DNA from: CALGLS01 sp965222105
GTDB lineage: Bacteria > Bacteroidota > Bacteroidia > Chitinophagales > Saprospiraceae
Length of the DNA: 64,000 nt
Assembly (NCBI GenBank): GCA_965222105.1
Contig: CBDCTQ010000009.1
Coordinates: 1 to 64,000 of the forward strand
Direction: 5' to 3'
A program made the position numbers and the translations under genes. Below are positions 33,091 to 42,371 of this stretch, piece after piece. The notes under the pieces were generated by a model that was given only the letters and a program-made list of their open reading frames with translations, was not told the origin of the DNA and ran no database searches. The first letter of the stretch is position 1. Every line of letters begins with the position of its first letter.

Positions 33091-33549
33091 ATGAAGTCAT
33101 TCACAGCTTTTTTTATGCTATGCTTCTTTGCCACAACGGCAATGATGGCACAACCCAGCAACCGCGCCCAAAAAGAGGAACGAATTCGCGCCCTCCGCGT
33201 GGCGTTCATAACTGATAAGTTGCAGCTCACGCCAAAGGAGTCCGAAAAATTCTGGCCCATTTACAATGAATATGAAAAGGAGAAGAAAAAATTGCGCGAT
33301 AAGATCCGCAATCAACGGCCTAGAAATCCCGACCTGACCGATAAGGAAGCCGAAGAGTTAATGCTGGCTTCGCTCAACGCACAAGAACAACAACTGGCAC
33401 TGAAACGCAAGTATTACAGCCAACTCAAACAGGCAATACCCGTTAAGAAGCTCGCCAAATTGGACCGGGCCGAAAGAGAGTTCAGAGAAACCGTTGTTAA
33501 AGAAATGAAACGCCGAAAACAGAGGAATAGTCAACGAAACAATAAGTAG
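33091..33549 (+). CDS. Spy/CpxP-like periplasmic protein
   Basis: The 152-residue protein has a signal peptide (1-20, ATTAMMAQ). An all-helical, highly charged body follows, with the LQLTPKESEKFWPIYNEY motif (near 48-65) typical of the small Bacteroidota proteins annotated as sensors of ECF sigma factors or Spy-like chaperones. The tail is Lys/Arg/Asn-rich. It is the third gene of the sigma-antisigma operon and probably senses or buffers misfolded periplasmic proteins; that is inference by analogy with CpxP/Spy. Confidence 0.75.
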   Translation: MKSFTAFFMLCFFATTAMMAQPSNRAQKEERIRALRVAFITDKLQLTPKESEKFWPIYNEYEKEKKKLRDKIRNQRPRNPDLTDKEAEELMLASLNAQEQQLALKRKYYSQLKQAIPVKKLAKLDRAEREFRETVVKEMKRRKQRNSQRNNK

Positions 33550-33581
33550 TCAGTACCTCCTCCTTCCACCGGTAAGTGTTT

Positions 33582-33626
33582 AAAAACGGTCGTCGCAAAG
33601 CTATCATGTTGCGACGACCGTTTTTT
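33582..33626. terminator. Strong bidirectional terminator after the sigma operon
   Basis: A 17-bp perfect stem (arms 33582-33598 and 33609-33625) with a 10-nt loop, AAAAA on the left and T6 on the right. It lies 33 nt after the Spy-like stop and can work on both strands. Confidence 0.9.
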
Positions 33627-33719
33627 ATGCTCTTCAATGGATAACTTTGTGATTTTCTTGCACTCGCCCGCCCCCTAACCCCCTACCATGCCCACCTACG
33701 GTCGGAAATCCCTGCTTGC

Positions 33720-33737
33720 TCCCGATATGAATCGGGA
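33720..33737. repeat. Short palindrome TCCCGAT-N4-ATCGGGA
   Basis: A perfect 7-bp hairpin in the gap 33627-33864, embedded in GGCAGGC/GGAAATCC repeats. It is related to palindromes at 16310 and 59958. The rest of this gap shows no gene. Confidence 0.7.
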
Positions 33738-33864
33738 CGGGCTGTCAGGCAGGCTAACGGCAGGCAAGAAGTGGGAAATCCACGCGAAAAATCACAAATC
33801 TATCAACGAACAAGTATATGCTTATGCAAAATAAATAGGAGGCCAACAGCCATCTACTTCATGC

Positions 33865-34485
33865 TCATACTAAAAAGACCCGCAACATCAGACCAACGCC
33901 AAAAAGGATCAACGCCACTCCGGTAACCCTTCTGATCCATATAAGGTGGTGCATCTCCAGGTAGTGCCGGATGTGTTTGGCCAACAGTACCTTCAGCGAA
34001 TCGGTGGTGATGATGGTGCCCATGATGCCAGTAAAAAAAAGAAAGGACTGCCGTTGCGTATAGGTTTCGCCCTGTACTACATGGGTCATCACGAATATCC
34101 AGAACAAAACGGTGAAGGGGTTGACCGTGTTGATCAAAAAACCTTTGACCCAAAGGGCGAACCAGTTGCCGGTAATTTTTTTACGGACGTTGATGTCAGG
34201 AGAACGGCGCACCAACGTTATAATGCCGGTAATAATGAGAATGATGCCACCAACGATACCAACAGTTATCTCAAAATGGGGCCATTCGCTGACGGCGGTG
34301 ATCTGAGAAATGAAGTAATAGACGGTGAGGATGAAGAGCAGGTCGCTGAGCCACACGCCCAGGCCGATCATACTCCCTGCCCGAAAGCCCCGCTCCACAC
34401 CCGCTTGCACAAAAGCAAAAACCAGGGGCCCGACAAGTATTGCCAGAAAAAGGCCGTATTTTACGCCAGTGAAAAGTGCCGTCAT
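33865..34485 (-). CDS. LysE/RhtB family amino-acid exporter-like protein
   Basis: The 206-residue protein has six predicted transmembrane segments and the LysE family N-terminus (FLAILVGPLVFAFVQAGVERG, with the GP(x)n pattern) plus NTVNPFTVLFWIF near 115-128. The family exports amino acids or related metabolites with proton antiport; the substrate is unknown. It lies 2 nt downstream of yjbQ on the same strand, so the two are likely co-transcribed. Confidence 0.88.
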   Translation of the reverse strand: MTALFTGVKYGLFLAILVGPLVFAFVQAGVERGFRAGSMIGLGVWLSDLLFILTVYYFISQITAVSEWPHFEITVGIVGGIILIITGIITLVRRSPDINVRKKITGNWFALWVKGFLINTVNPFTVLFWIFVMTHVVQGETYTQRQSFLFFTGIMGTIITTDSLKVLLAKHIRHYLEMHHLIWIRRVTGVALILFGVGLMLRVFLV

Positions 34486-34487
34486 TA

Positions 34488-34898
34488 TCAGGAATAAATA
34501 GTTGCCACTAATTTACGTCGTCCGCCCCGGTTTCTGAATTCACAAAGGTATATACCCTGCCAGGTACCGAGGTTGAGCCGACCATTGGTGATTGGAATGG
34601 AGATAGCGGAATCGGTCAGCGTCGATTTGATGTGGGCGGGCATATCGTCGGGACCTTCGAGAGTGTGGGTGAGGAAGGGCATATTTTCCGGCACCAGCCG
34701 GTTGAAGATGGCTTCGTAGTCGACTCGTACCGACGGGTCGGCATTCTCGTTGATGGTCAGCCCGGCGGAAGTGTGTTTGATGAACAGGTGAAATATGCCT
34801 GTTTCCGGCAAGGAGTCGACCTGTTCCATCACTTCGGAAGTGATGAGGTGGAAGCCGCGGGAGTAGGAGGGTAACGATATTTGTATTTGTGTAATCAT
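34488..34898 (-). CDS. YjbQ/UPF0047 family protein
   Basis: The 136-residue product has the family motifs FIKHTSAGLTINENAD (near 42-57), HTLEGPDDMPAHIKSTL and LNLGTWQGIYLCEFR. The conserved His residues bind metal in solved family members. Some members show weak thiamin phosphate synthase activity; the physiological role remains unclear. The start at MITQIQISLPSYSRG fits the family, while an upstream ATG at 34964 would add 22 unrelated residues. It is followed 2 nt downstream by the LysE-like gene. Confidence 0.92.
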   Translation of the reverse strand: MITQIQISLPSYSRGFHLITSEVMEQVDSLPETGIFHLFIKHTSAGLTINENADPSVRVDYEAIFNRLVPENMPFLTHTLEGPDDMPAHIKSTLTDSAISIPITNGRLNLGTWQGIYLCEFRNRGGRRKLVATIYS

Positions 34899-35002
34899 AG
34901 TTGACGTATGAATGTGGTTATTGAGTGTGGGGTGATCCACCAAAATAAAACAATTTTGCATCAAACCATTTGATTTTCCAATTTCAGGTAAAAAAATCGA
35001 TT

Positions 35003-36646
35003 ATGAAAAAAACTGCCCTGTACTTCTTTGCCCTTGCTATCTGTTTTTTGATGGTTTCCTGCCAAAGTGCACAAAAGGAAGCCCGGGAACAGGCTACCTC
35101 CACAACCAATGATCTTGCTAATAACAGGCCGCTCGGATTGAAAGCCCCGAACAAAGCAATACCCAAATCATATGGCGGGATGGAAAACCACCCTCCGATG
35201 AATACCGAATCGTACGCTCTCATCAAAGAAAACGATTTCCGGCAGGTCACCGACGAGCCCCTGTCCACTTTTTCCATCGACGTCGACAATGCCTCTTACA
35301 GCAATACCCGGCGATTTATTCTTCAGGGCCGGTTTCCACCAAAAGATGCAGTGCGCATTGAGGAGCTGATCAACTATTTCGATTACGACTATCCATCGCC
35401 TTTCGGCAAACATCCTTTTTCCGTGACAACGGAAGTGGCCACCTGCCCCTGGAATACCGACCACCGGCTCATGCATATCGGCCTCAAAGGGAAAGACATT
35501 CCCCGTGAAAACGCTCCGGCCAGCAATATCGTTTTCCTCCTCGATGTATCGGGCTCGATGAACGCCCCCAATAAATTGCCTTTGCTGAAAAGCGCCTTCA
35601 AAATGCTGGTCAACCAACTGAATGAAGAAGACCGGGTGGCCGTAGTCGTCTATGCCGGTGCCTCTGGGGTGGTATTGCCCTCTACCCCCGGCGACCAAAA
35701 ACAAAAGATGCTCCTCGCCATCGATGCCCTCCAGGCAGGTGGCAGCACGGCCGGAGCCGCAGGTATAAAACTGGCCTATAAAATAGCCCAGGAAAATCGG
35801 ATAGAAGGCGGCAACAACCGCGTCATCCTGGCTACCGACGGCGACTTCAACGTGGGCATCAGCAGCGACGCCGAACTGGTACGACTCATCGAAAAGAAAC
35901 GCGAACAGGGCGTCTTCCTCTCCGTACTGGGCTTTGGCACCGGCAACCTGAAAGATTCCAAAATGGAACAACTGGCCGACAATGGCAACGGCAACTATGC
36001 CTACATCGACAACATCCGGGAGGCTCGCAAAGTTCTGGTAACCGAAATGATGAGCACTCTCTACACCATTGCAAAAGACGTCAAACTGCAAATTGAATTC
36101 AACCCCGCCCACATCAAAGCCTATCGGCTGGTGGGTTATGAAAACCGATTGCTGAACAACGAAGACTTCAATGACGACACCAAAGACGCCGGCGAAATGG
36201 GAGTAGGGCATACCGTCACTGCCCTGTACGAATTGATCCCTGCCGGCGACGGTGGAACCGATCCAATAGCCGCTGTCGATAATCTGAAATATCAGGATAG
36301 AACCATAAAAATCTCAGCCGCCAACGACCCCGACCTGATGACCATAAAGCTGCGCTACAAAGCCCCTGATGGCAACACCAGCCAATTATTTGAGTTGACC
36401 ACCCGCGACGATGGTAAATCCCTCCAACAAAGCTCTGACAATTTCCGGTTTTCGGCCGCTGTGGCTGGATATGGCATGTTGCTCCGCAGCTCGAAGTACA
36501 AAGGTAACAATAGTTTTACAGAGGTGGCGGAACTGGCCCGGGGCGCTATGGGACAAGACAAAGAAGGCTACCGCAATGAGTTTTTAACGCTGGTAGAGGT
36601 GTGTGGGTCGCTGGCTGGGGCGGAGACGCTTTCGGCGGGGGAGTGA
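35003..36646 (+). CDS. VWA-domain lipoprotein (YfbK-like)
   Basis: The 547-residue protein has a lipoprotein signal (FALAICFLMVSC). A YfbK-type N-terminal von Willebrand-associated domain (about 65-170, FSIDVDNASYSNTRRFI) follows, then a VWA domain (about 180-350) with an intact MIDAS DVSGSM and ILATDGDFNVG. A C-terminal conserved domain comes last (about 360-545). Such proteins are thought to be envelope-located binding scaffolds using a metal-dependent site; the ligand is unknown. The start ATG gives the lipobox in register. It is divergent from yjbQ and converges with the O-antigen ligase-like gene. Confidence 0.9.
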   Translation: MKKTALYFFALAICFLMVSCQSAQKEAREQATSTTNDLANNRPLGLKAPNKAIPKSYGGMENHPPMNTESYALIKENDFRQVTDEPLSTFSIDVDNASYSNTRRFILQGRFPPKDAVRIEELINYFDYDYPSPFGKHPFSVTTEVATCPWNTDHRLMHIGLKGKDIPRENAPASNIVFLLDVSGSMNAPNKLPLLKSAFKMLVNQLNEEDRVAVVVYAGASGVVLPSTPGDQKQKMLLAIDALQAGGSTAGAAGIKLAYKIAQENRIEGGNNRVILATDGDFNVGISSDAELVRLIEKKREQGVFLSVLGFGTGNLKDSKMEQLADNGNGNYAYIDNIREARKVLVTEMMSTLYTIAKDVKLQIEFNPAHIKAYRLVGYENRLLNNEDFNDDTKDAGEMGVGHTVTALYELIPAGDGGTDPIAAVDNLKYQDRTIKISAANDPDLMTIKLRYKAPDGNTSQLFELTTRDDGKSLQQSSDNFRFSAAVAGYGMLLRSSKYKGNNSFTEVAELARGAMGQDKEGYRNEFLTLVEVCGSLAGAETLSAGE

Positions 36647-36663
36647 TTTGTTTATCTGATCTT

Positions 36664-38004
36664 TCATTCATGATCGGCAGCTGTCGGCTCATTGCCAATT
36701 CCCAACCCCAACAACAAAAAGAAAATAAAAATACCCACACCAGCAGCGTTTTCAATGGTGTGTTCGAGCATAAAAGCAGTTAGAAAAATCATATAGAACC
36801 CCAGAAAAAATACATCGCGGTAGGCCTTTTGGAAAAACAGCGGCACCCAAAAGGCCACCATCAAGAGCGCAAAACCAAAAAGCCCCGTGCCCGCCAGCAC
36901 AAACAAAAACTGATTGTGTGGCGCCAATGATTGAGCATAATCCTTGTATTCCGTAGCATATAGCTGCTGCATTTCCCGGCGGATATTGCCGGCTCCCACT
37001 CCCACTGCTGGATGCCGACGAAACAACTCGTAGCCGCCCACCAGCGACTTGATGCGACCCGAATCCGCATAATTGCCTCCTTTCCCTTCTTGAAATTGAG
37101 CGAAATCCCAAATAACATAACCAATTTTTTGATTGAAACTCGGAACAGTATAATATGCCACCACCGGCAACGACAACAGCAACAACAACATACCTGTTCC
37201 CAACAATATTTTCCCGGAAAGGTAAATATACCTCAACCCCAACACCCCCAGGGCAAAATACAGACAAACAATACCGCTCTTCACACTCAAGATGTGCAGG
37301 AAAACGAATAGGAAAACCGTCAATCCCGCAATGAAATATATATTGCCTGCCATCGACGATACGGCTTGCACCATCCCGTTTCCGGAAACGGAGAAATCTG
37401 CAATTGAATTGTTAGAAGCAATGTTTTCTTTTTTTTGAATGTACCTTTGCACCAACAAATAAATACCTCCGATAATACTCACCGCCGTCAGCAAACTGAA
37501 CCGGATGTGGTTGCGGGGCGTAGGCATGGGCTGCCCTTTGCTCAGTCGAATGTTGATCTCGTCGAAATGGATCAGGTAGTTGATGCAAATGCCCACCCCA
37601 TTCAAAGCCATAAATACCAGCAAAAACAACAACAGCCCGTTGACCTGCCGCTGGCTGAAACGGGGCAGCCCTAAAAAGGCAAAGGGTAGTACTAAAAACG
37701 GCAGCTTGATCCGCAGTCGCTCCAGATAATAGCTCGCATCTCCGGTCGTCTGCCAAAAGCTGAATAGTACGATCAAAAAATACAATGGAATGACGACATA
37801 CGACCAGTGGGCCTGGTAGTTGGAAAAACGAACGAAAGGCTCCCGGTTAAACCCCACCCTCGGCGAATGCCCTGCCGGATGCACCCGCACCAACGACAAA
37901 CCCAGTAACCCCAACATGCTGACCGACGCCAAAAAAGGAGAATAGACCAACGACACCATCAACAGGCAACAAAGAAACAATGCTATTCGGATTTTGACGA
38001 CCAA
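36664..38004 (-). CDS. O-antigen ligase/polymerase family membrane protein
   Basis: The 446-residue protein has about ten to twelve transmembrane helices and a large periplasmic loop. The loop contains DSGRIKSLVGGYELFRRHP followed by VGVGAGNI and LAPHNQFLFVLAGTGLFG, the WaaL/Wzy (O-antigen ligase) signature with the essential Arg and His. These enzymes link or polymerise polysaccharide on lipid carriers. Whether it is ligase or polymerase cannot be decided. The gene is isolated from the polysaccharide cluster at 56474. Confidence 0.85.
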   Translation of the reverse strand: MVVKIRIALFLCCLLMVSLVYSPFLASVSMLGLLGLSLVRVHPAGHSPRVGFNREPFVRFSNYQAHWSYVVIPLYFLIVLFSFWQTTGDASYYLERLRIKLPFLVLPFAFLGLPRFSQRQVNGLLLFLLVFMALNGVGICINYLIHFDEINIRLSKGQPMPTPRNHIRFSLLTAVSIIGGIYLLVQRYIQKKENIASNNSIADFSVSGNGMVQAVSSMAGNIYFIAGLTVFLFVFLHILSVKSGIVCLYFALGVLGLRYIYLSGKILLGTGMLLLLLSLPVVAYYTVPSFNQKIGYVIWDFAQFQEGKGGNYADSGRIKSLVGGYELFRRHPAVGVGAGNIRREMQQLYATEYKDYAQSLAPHNQFLFVLAGTGLFGFALLMVAFWVPLFFQKAYRDVFFLGFYMIFLTAFMLEHTIENAAGVGIFIFFLLLGLGIGNEPTAADHE

Positions 38005-38510
38005 TGCTCTGGATGCTGTTTATTTTATGTTTTGATTAAAATAGTGAGAGGTTTGCAATCACAAAGTTAGCCCATTGTAAGTATTTCCACCAAATTGCGT
38101 TCAAAGTAAGGGTAAATATTAGAAATTCAACAGGGCGGCAGCAACTCATTTACAGCCCCTTTGGCAGGATTTCATACGTTTCACGGTTCAAAAATGCCAT
38201 TATGACATACTTGTACCCCCTTTTCAGGCATGGAACGAAATATGCTGCTCACCATCATTACCAACGAAAACTAGTGCGACTAGCACGACACGATATAGAA
38301 CATCCTTTTCCGACCTCCTGTTTAGATGGGTCATGGTGGTTTGACGCTTGTCACGAATTTATACCTAGAACGGGGTAAGAAACCGAAAATTTAAAAATTA
38401 AACTCGGTAATTTATCCCGTGAATCGTTTAGTTTCCAAAGCTCTAACCATCCTCTTTTCAATTTCACTATCTTTGCCGCTAAGGCCAACCATACATAAGA
38501 AATTTCGATC
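38005..38510. other. Gene-free region upstream of secA
   Basis: No coding frame with family resemblance. It contains the candidate secA promoter near its end (-7 box TATCTTTG at 38468-38475) and otherwise unremarkable AT-rich sequence. A short antisense frame at 38351-38572 overlaps secA and lacks support. Confidence 0.5.
38468..38475 (+). promoter_or_regulatory. Candidate -7 box for secA
   Basis: TATCTTTG matches TAnnTTTG exactly and lies 35 nt before the ATG. No TTG is seen 19-22 nt upstream. Confidence 0.4.
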
Positions 38511-41500
38511 ATGCTCAAGTTCATCACCAATACCCTGGGTAAAATTTTTGGAACCAAATACGAAAAAGACATTGCCGCCTATTCGCCCCGCGTCGAAGAG
38601 ATCAATGAAGAATTCGACCGTCTCCAATCGTTGAGCCTCGACGAGCTGAGGCAAAAAACCCACAGCTTCCGCCAACGCATCAAAGAGCATCTGGCCGGCA
38701 TCGATGAAGACATTGCCAATTACGAAGCCGAAGCCAAAGAAGAGCCGGATTTTACCCGAAAAGAGGATCTCTTCACCGAAATTGACAACCTGCGCAAAGA
38801 ACGCGACAAGCACCTCGAAGATGTGCTCCTCGAACTCCTTCCCGAAGCCTTCGCCGTCGTCAAAGAAACCTGTAAGCGGTTTATGGAAAACGAAACCCTT
38901 ATCGTCACTGCCACCGAACACGACCGCGACCTGGCCGCCTCCAAAAGCTACGTCACCATAAACGGCAATAACGCCGTTTGGCAAAACGCATGGGTGGCAG
39001 CAGGAGGCGAAATTACCTGGAACATGGTCCACTACGACGTGCAGTTGATCGGTGGCATGGTACTCCACGACGGTAAAATCGCCGAGATGGCCACCGGTGA
39101 GGGAAAAACACTTGTAGCCACCCTCCCGGCTTATCTCAACGGCCTCACCGGCGAGGGGGTACACATCGTCACGGTCAACGACTACCTCGCCCGACGCGAC
39201 AGCGAATGGGTGGGACCTATCTTCGAATTTCTCTTCCTCACTGTCGACTGCATCGACAAGTACCGGCCCCATACCCCCGAACGACGCAAGGCCTACCTCT
39301 GCGACATTACCTATGGCACCAACAATGAATTTGGCTTCGACTACCTGCGCGACAACATGGTGCGCTCCACCGACGAGAAGGTACAACGAAAACATCACTA
39401 CACCATGATCGATGAGGTCGACTCCGTACTCATCGACGATGCCCGTACCCCCCTCATCATCTCCGGCCCTGTGCCCAAAGGGAGCGAAGAGCAGGAGTAC
39501 GAACAACTCAAACCCCGTGTTGAACAACTCATCAACGAGCAGCGCAAACTGGCTACCCAATATTTGGCCGAAGCCAAAAGCCTCTTCAAAGATGGCATCA
39601 TCGGCTACGAGGAAGACGAGGCCGGCATGGCCCTGTTGCGCGCACACCGGGCCCTGCCCAAATACCGTCCCACCATCAAATTTCTTAGTGAAGAAGGCGC
39701 TAAAGTGATGATGCAAAAAGCGGAAAACTTCTACATGCAGGAACAGTCCAAGAACATGCACCTCGTAGATGAACCCCTCCTCTTCACCATCATCGAAAAA
39801 ACGAGAACGGTCGACCTTACGGAAAAAGGAGCCGAATTTCTGGCAAGAGGGGGCGAAGACCCCAACTTTTTTATCATGCCCGACATCGCCCTCGAAACGA
39901 TGATGATCGACGAGGATGAATCCAAAACGGAAGCCGAAAAAACAGAGGCAAAAGAAAACCTCACCCGCGACTTTTCTGTCAAGTCAAAACGCCTCCACTC
40001 CATCCACCAACTGCTGAAAGCATACACCTTGTTTGAGCGCGATGAAGAGTACGTCGTCCTCGATGGTCAGGTCAAAATTGTAGATGAACAAACCGGCCGG
40101 ATGATGGAAGGTCGTCGCTACTCCGATGGCTTGCACCAGGCACTGGAAGCCAAAGAAAACGTCAAAGTGGGCGACATTACCCAGACCTACGCCACCGTCA
40201 CCTTACAGAACTACTTCCGGATGTATCACAAACTGGCGGGTATGACCGGTACTGCCGAAACAGAGGCCGGAGAATTCTGGGAAATCTATAAACTCGACGT
40301 GGTGGTCATCCCCACCAACAGGCCCATTGCACGTGATGACCGGGAAGACCTCGTGTACAAAACCTCCAAGGAAAAATTTAACGCCGTCATCGACGAAATC
40401 GTCACCCTCAGTCAAGCGGGAAGGCCAATATTGGTGGGTACCACTTCCGTAGATATTTCTGAAAAGCTCAGCCGGATGCTCAAGCTAAGAAACATCGATC
40501 ACAACGTACTCAACGCCAAACAACACCAGCGCGAAGCCGAGATCGTGGCCGAAGCAGGGCGCCCCGGAAAAGTGACCATCGCCACCAACATGGCCGGTCG
40601 GGGTACCGACATCAAGATCAATGATCAGGTAAAAGCCGCCGGCGGATTGGCCATCATTGGTACAGAGCGGCACGATTCCCGCCGCGTCGACCGGCAGTTG
40701 CGCGGCCGGGCCGGTCGGCAGGGAGACCCCGGTAGCTCGCAATTTTACGTCTCGCTCGAAGACAACCTCATGCGGCTTTTCCAATCAGAGCGCATCGCCA
40801 AGATCATGGACCGGATGGGGCTGCAGGAAGGAGAGGTGATCCAGCATTCTATGGTCACCAAGTCGATCGAACGGGCACAAAAGAAAGTAGAAGAAAACAA
40901 TTACGGCATCCGAAAGCGATTGCTCGAATACGACGATGTGATGAACATCCAGCGGGAGGCCATCTACAAAAAACGAAATAATGCCCTGTTCGGCAACCGC
41001 CTCTCGGTCGACCTTCACACCATGTTTATGAATCTTACCGAGGCTATGGTACAAAACCATCGGGCCGGTGGCGATTTTCAGTCATTCAAAAATGAAGTGA
41101 TGGCTGTACTTGGGTTTGCACCCAAACTGGATGAAGCGACCTTTATAGAAGGCGACGAAATGGACGTGGTCGAACTGTTTCAGCAGCAGTTCCTCGCCTT
41201 TTACGAACGCAAACGCGAAAAGATCTCCGAAGTGTTGTTTCCCACTGTCAAACAAGTTTATGAAAATGAGGGCCACCGTTACAAACGCATCCTCATTCCT
41301 TTCACCGATGGCAGCAACCGCAACCTCGCCATTTCGGCCAACCTCAAAGAAGCCGTCGAGTCGAATGGAAAAACCATTATGCGCGACATTGAAAAAGCCG
41401 TAGCGCTGGCCATCGTCGATGAAGAATGGAAAGAACACCTCCGATCGATGGACGAATTGAAAGAAGCGGTGCAGGCAGCCTCTTTCGAGCAAAAAGACCC

Positions 41501-41837
41501 ATTGGTTATTTATAAAATGGAAGCCTACGAGCTATTCGAGCAACTGGTGTATACCATCAACGAACAGGTGTCGTCGTATCTGTCGAAGGGCACCATCGTT
41601 TTCCAGGATGGCCGCAACCTGGAAGAGGCCCGCGAACAAAAAACCGACCTGAGCAAAACGAGGGCCAGCCGTGCCGCTACCGCCGCACAAGCCGCCGCAC
41701 GCCAGGCAGCAGAAGGAGTGAGCCGCCGCCCCGCCAAACCGGAAACCTTCCGCAGATCAGAGGCCAAGATAGGCCGAAACGCCCCCTGCCCCTGCGGCTC
41801 CGGTAAAAAGTACAAACATTGCCACGGACGAAAATAA
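38511..41837 (+). CDS. secA: Preprotein translocase ATPase SecA
   Basis: SecA drives export of unfolded preproteins through SecYEG with ATP. The 1108-residue protein has Walker A MATGEGKTLVATLPAY near 194, the DEAD-like IDEVDSVLIDDART motif near 305-318, the preprotein cross-linking domain, and the helicase-like second nucleotide domain with GRGTDIKI near 700. The C-terminal zinc-binding tail is CPCGSGKKYKHCHGRK. Length above 900 fits Bacteroidota SecA, which have insertions (about 70-120 and 345-400). The start is the ATG before LKFITNTLGKIFG. A small SPOR protein gene follows. Confidence 0.98.
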   Translation: MLKFITNTLGKIFGTKYEKDIAAYSPRVEEINEEFDRLQSLSLDELRQKTHSFRQRIKEHLAGIDEDIANYEAEAKEEPDFTRKEDLFTEIDNLRKERDKHLEDVLLELLPEAFAVVKETCKRFMENETLIVTATEHDRDLAASKSYVTINGNNAVWQNAWVAAGGEITWNMVHYDVQLIGGMVLHDGKIAEMATGEGKTLVATLPAYLNGLTGEGVHIVTVNDYLARRDSEWVGPIFEFLFLTVDCIDKYRPHTPERRKAYLCDITYGTNNEFGFDYLRDNMVRSTDEKVQRKHHYTMIDEVDSVLIDDARTPLIISGPVPKGSEEQEYEQLKPRVEQLINEQRKLATQYLAEAKSLFKDGIIGYEEDEAGMALLRAHRALPKYRPTIKFLSEEGAKVMMQKAENFYMQEQSKNMHLVDEPLLFTIIEKTRTVDLTEKGAEFLARGGEDPNFFIMPDIALETMMIDEDESKTEAEKTEAKENLTRDFSVKSKRLHSIHQLLKAYTLFERDEEYVVLDGQVKIVDEQTGRMMEGRRYSDGLHQALEAKENVKVGDITQTYATVTLQNYFRMYHKLAGMTGTAETEAGEFWEIYKLDVVVIPTNRPIARDDREDLVYKTSKEKFNAVIDEIVTLSQAGRPILVGTTSVDISEKLSRMLKLRNIDHNVLNAKQHQREAEIVAEAGRPGKVTIATNMAGRGTDIKINDQVKAAGGLAIIGTERHDSRRVDRQLRGRAGRQGDPGSSQFYVSLEDNLMRLFQSERIAKIMDRMGLQEGEVIQHSMVTKSIERAQKKVEENNYGIRKRLLEYDDVMNIQREAIYKKRNNALFGNRLSVDLHTMFMNLTEAMVQNHRAGGDFQSFKNEVMAVLGFAPKLDEATFIEGDEMDVVELFQQQFLAFYERKREKISEVLFPTVKQVYENEGHRYKRILIPFTDGSNRNLAISANLKEAVESNGKTIMRDIEKAVALAIVDEEWKEHLRSMDELKEAVQAASFEQKDPLVIYKMEAYELFEQLVYTINEQVSSYLSKGTIVFQDGRNLEEAREQKTDLSKTRASRAATAAQAAARQAAEGVSRRPAKPETFRRSEAKIGRNAPCPCGSGKKYKHCHGRK

Positions 41838-41859
41838 AGGCAGTGCCAGAAAAATTTTA

Positions 41860-41867
41860 TACCTTTG
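41860..41867 (+). promoter_or_regulatory. Candidate -7 box upstream of the small SPOR gene
   Basis: TACCTTTG matches TAnnTTTG and lies 23 nt after the secA stop and 59 nt before the ATG at 41927. No matching TTG is found. Confidence 0.35.
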
Positions 41868-41926
41868 AATGGAGGGGTTCCTGTTTTTTGTAAATTCCAA
41901 GCTATGTGGCACTCAACAACAAAAAT

Positions 41927-42331
41927 ATGAAAAGTCTTTTCTCCATTTTCGTTTGTCTGATGATTGCTGTCAGCACGTTGTCGGCTCAAAATATCCGCGT
42001 CCAGGAAGAATATGATATTTCCCGGATGATGACCCGTTTTACCGAGATCAACCGGCAGGCCACCGGCGTACCCGGCTGGCGCATTCAACTGGTGGCCACT
42101 ACCGACCGCCGCAAAATGGAAAGAGATCGCGAACTTTTTTTGAGTAAATACCCCAATATCCCCATCGACTGGGAACACGCCAAGCCCTATTACCGCCTCC
42201 GGGCAGGTGCCTTCAAAACCAAGCTGGAAGCCATCAGGGTATTGCATATTCTCAAGCGGGATTACCCCAGCGCATTTCCTGCAAAGGTGTCCAATATCCT
42301 TCCAAAGGAATTCGTAGAATTCGATGAATGA
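41927..42331 (+). CDS. Small exported SPOR-domain protein
   Basis: The 134-residue protein has a signal peptide (LMIAVSTLSAQ) and one SPOR-type module (about 50-125: GWRIQLVATTDRRKMERDR, PYYRLRAGAFKTKLEAI). SPOR modules bind peptidoglycan stripped of stem peptides. It lies between secA and rodA, fitting a cell-envelope context. The start at MKSLFSIFVC gives a proper signal peptide; an upstream ATG at 41906 adds seven residues. Confidence 0.85.
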   Translation: MKSLFSIFVCLMIAVSTLSAQNIRVQEEYDISRMMTRFTEINRQATGVPGWRIQLVATTDRRKMERDRELFLSKYPNIPIDWEHAKPYYRLRAGAFKTKLEAIRVLHILKRDYPSAFPAKVSNILPKEFVEFDE

Positions 42332-42371
42332 GCCCGCCGGGCAGGGCCAATCTCTCTTCACTCATTGAACC

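Noticed and set aside
38351..38572. Short minus-strand frame upstream of secA
   Set aside because: It overlaps the secA start and promoter and shows no recognisable sequence.
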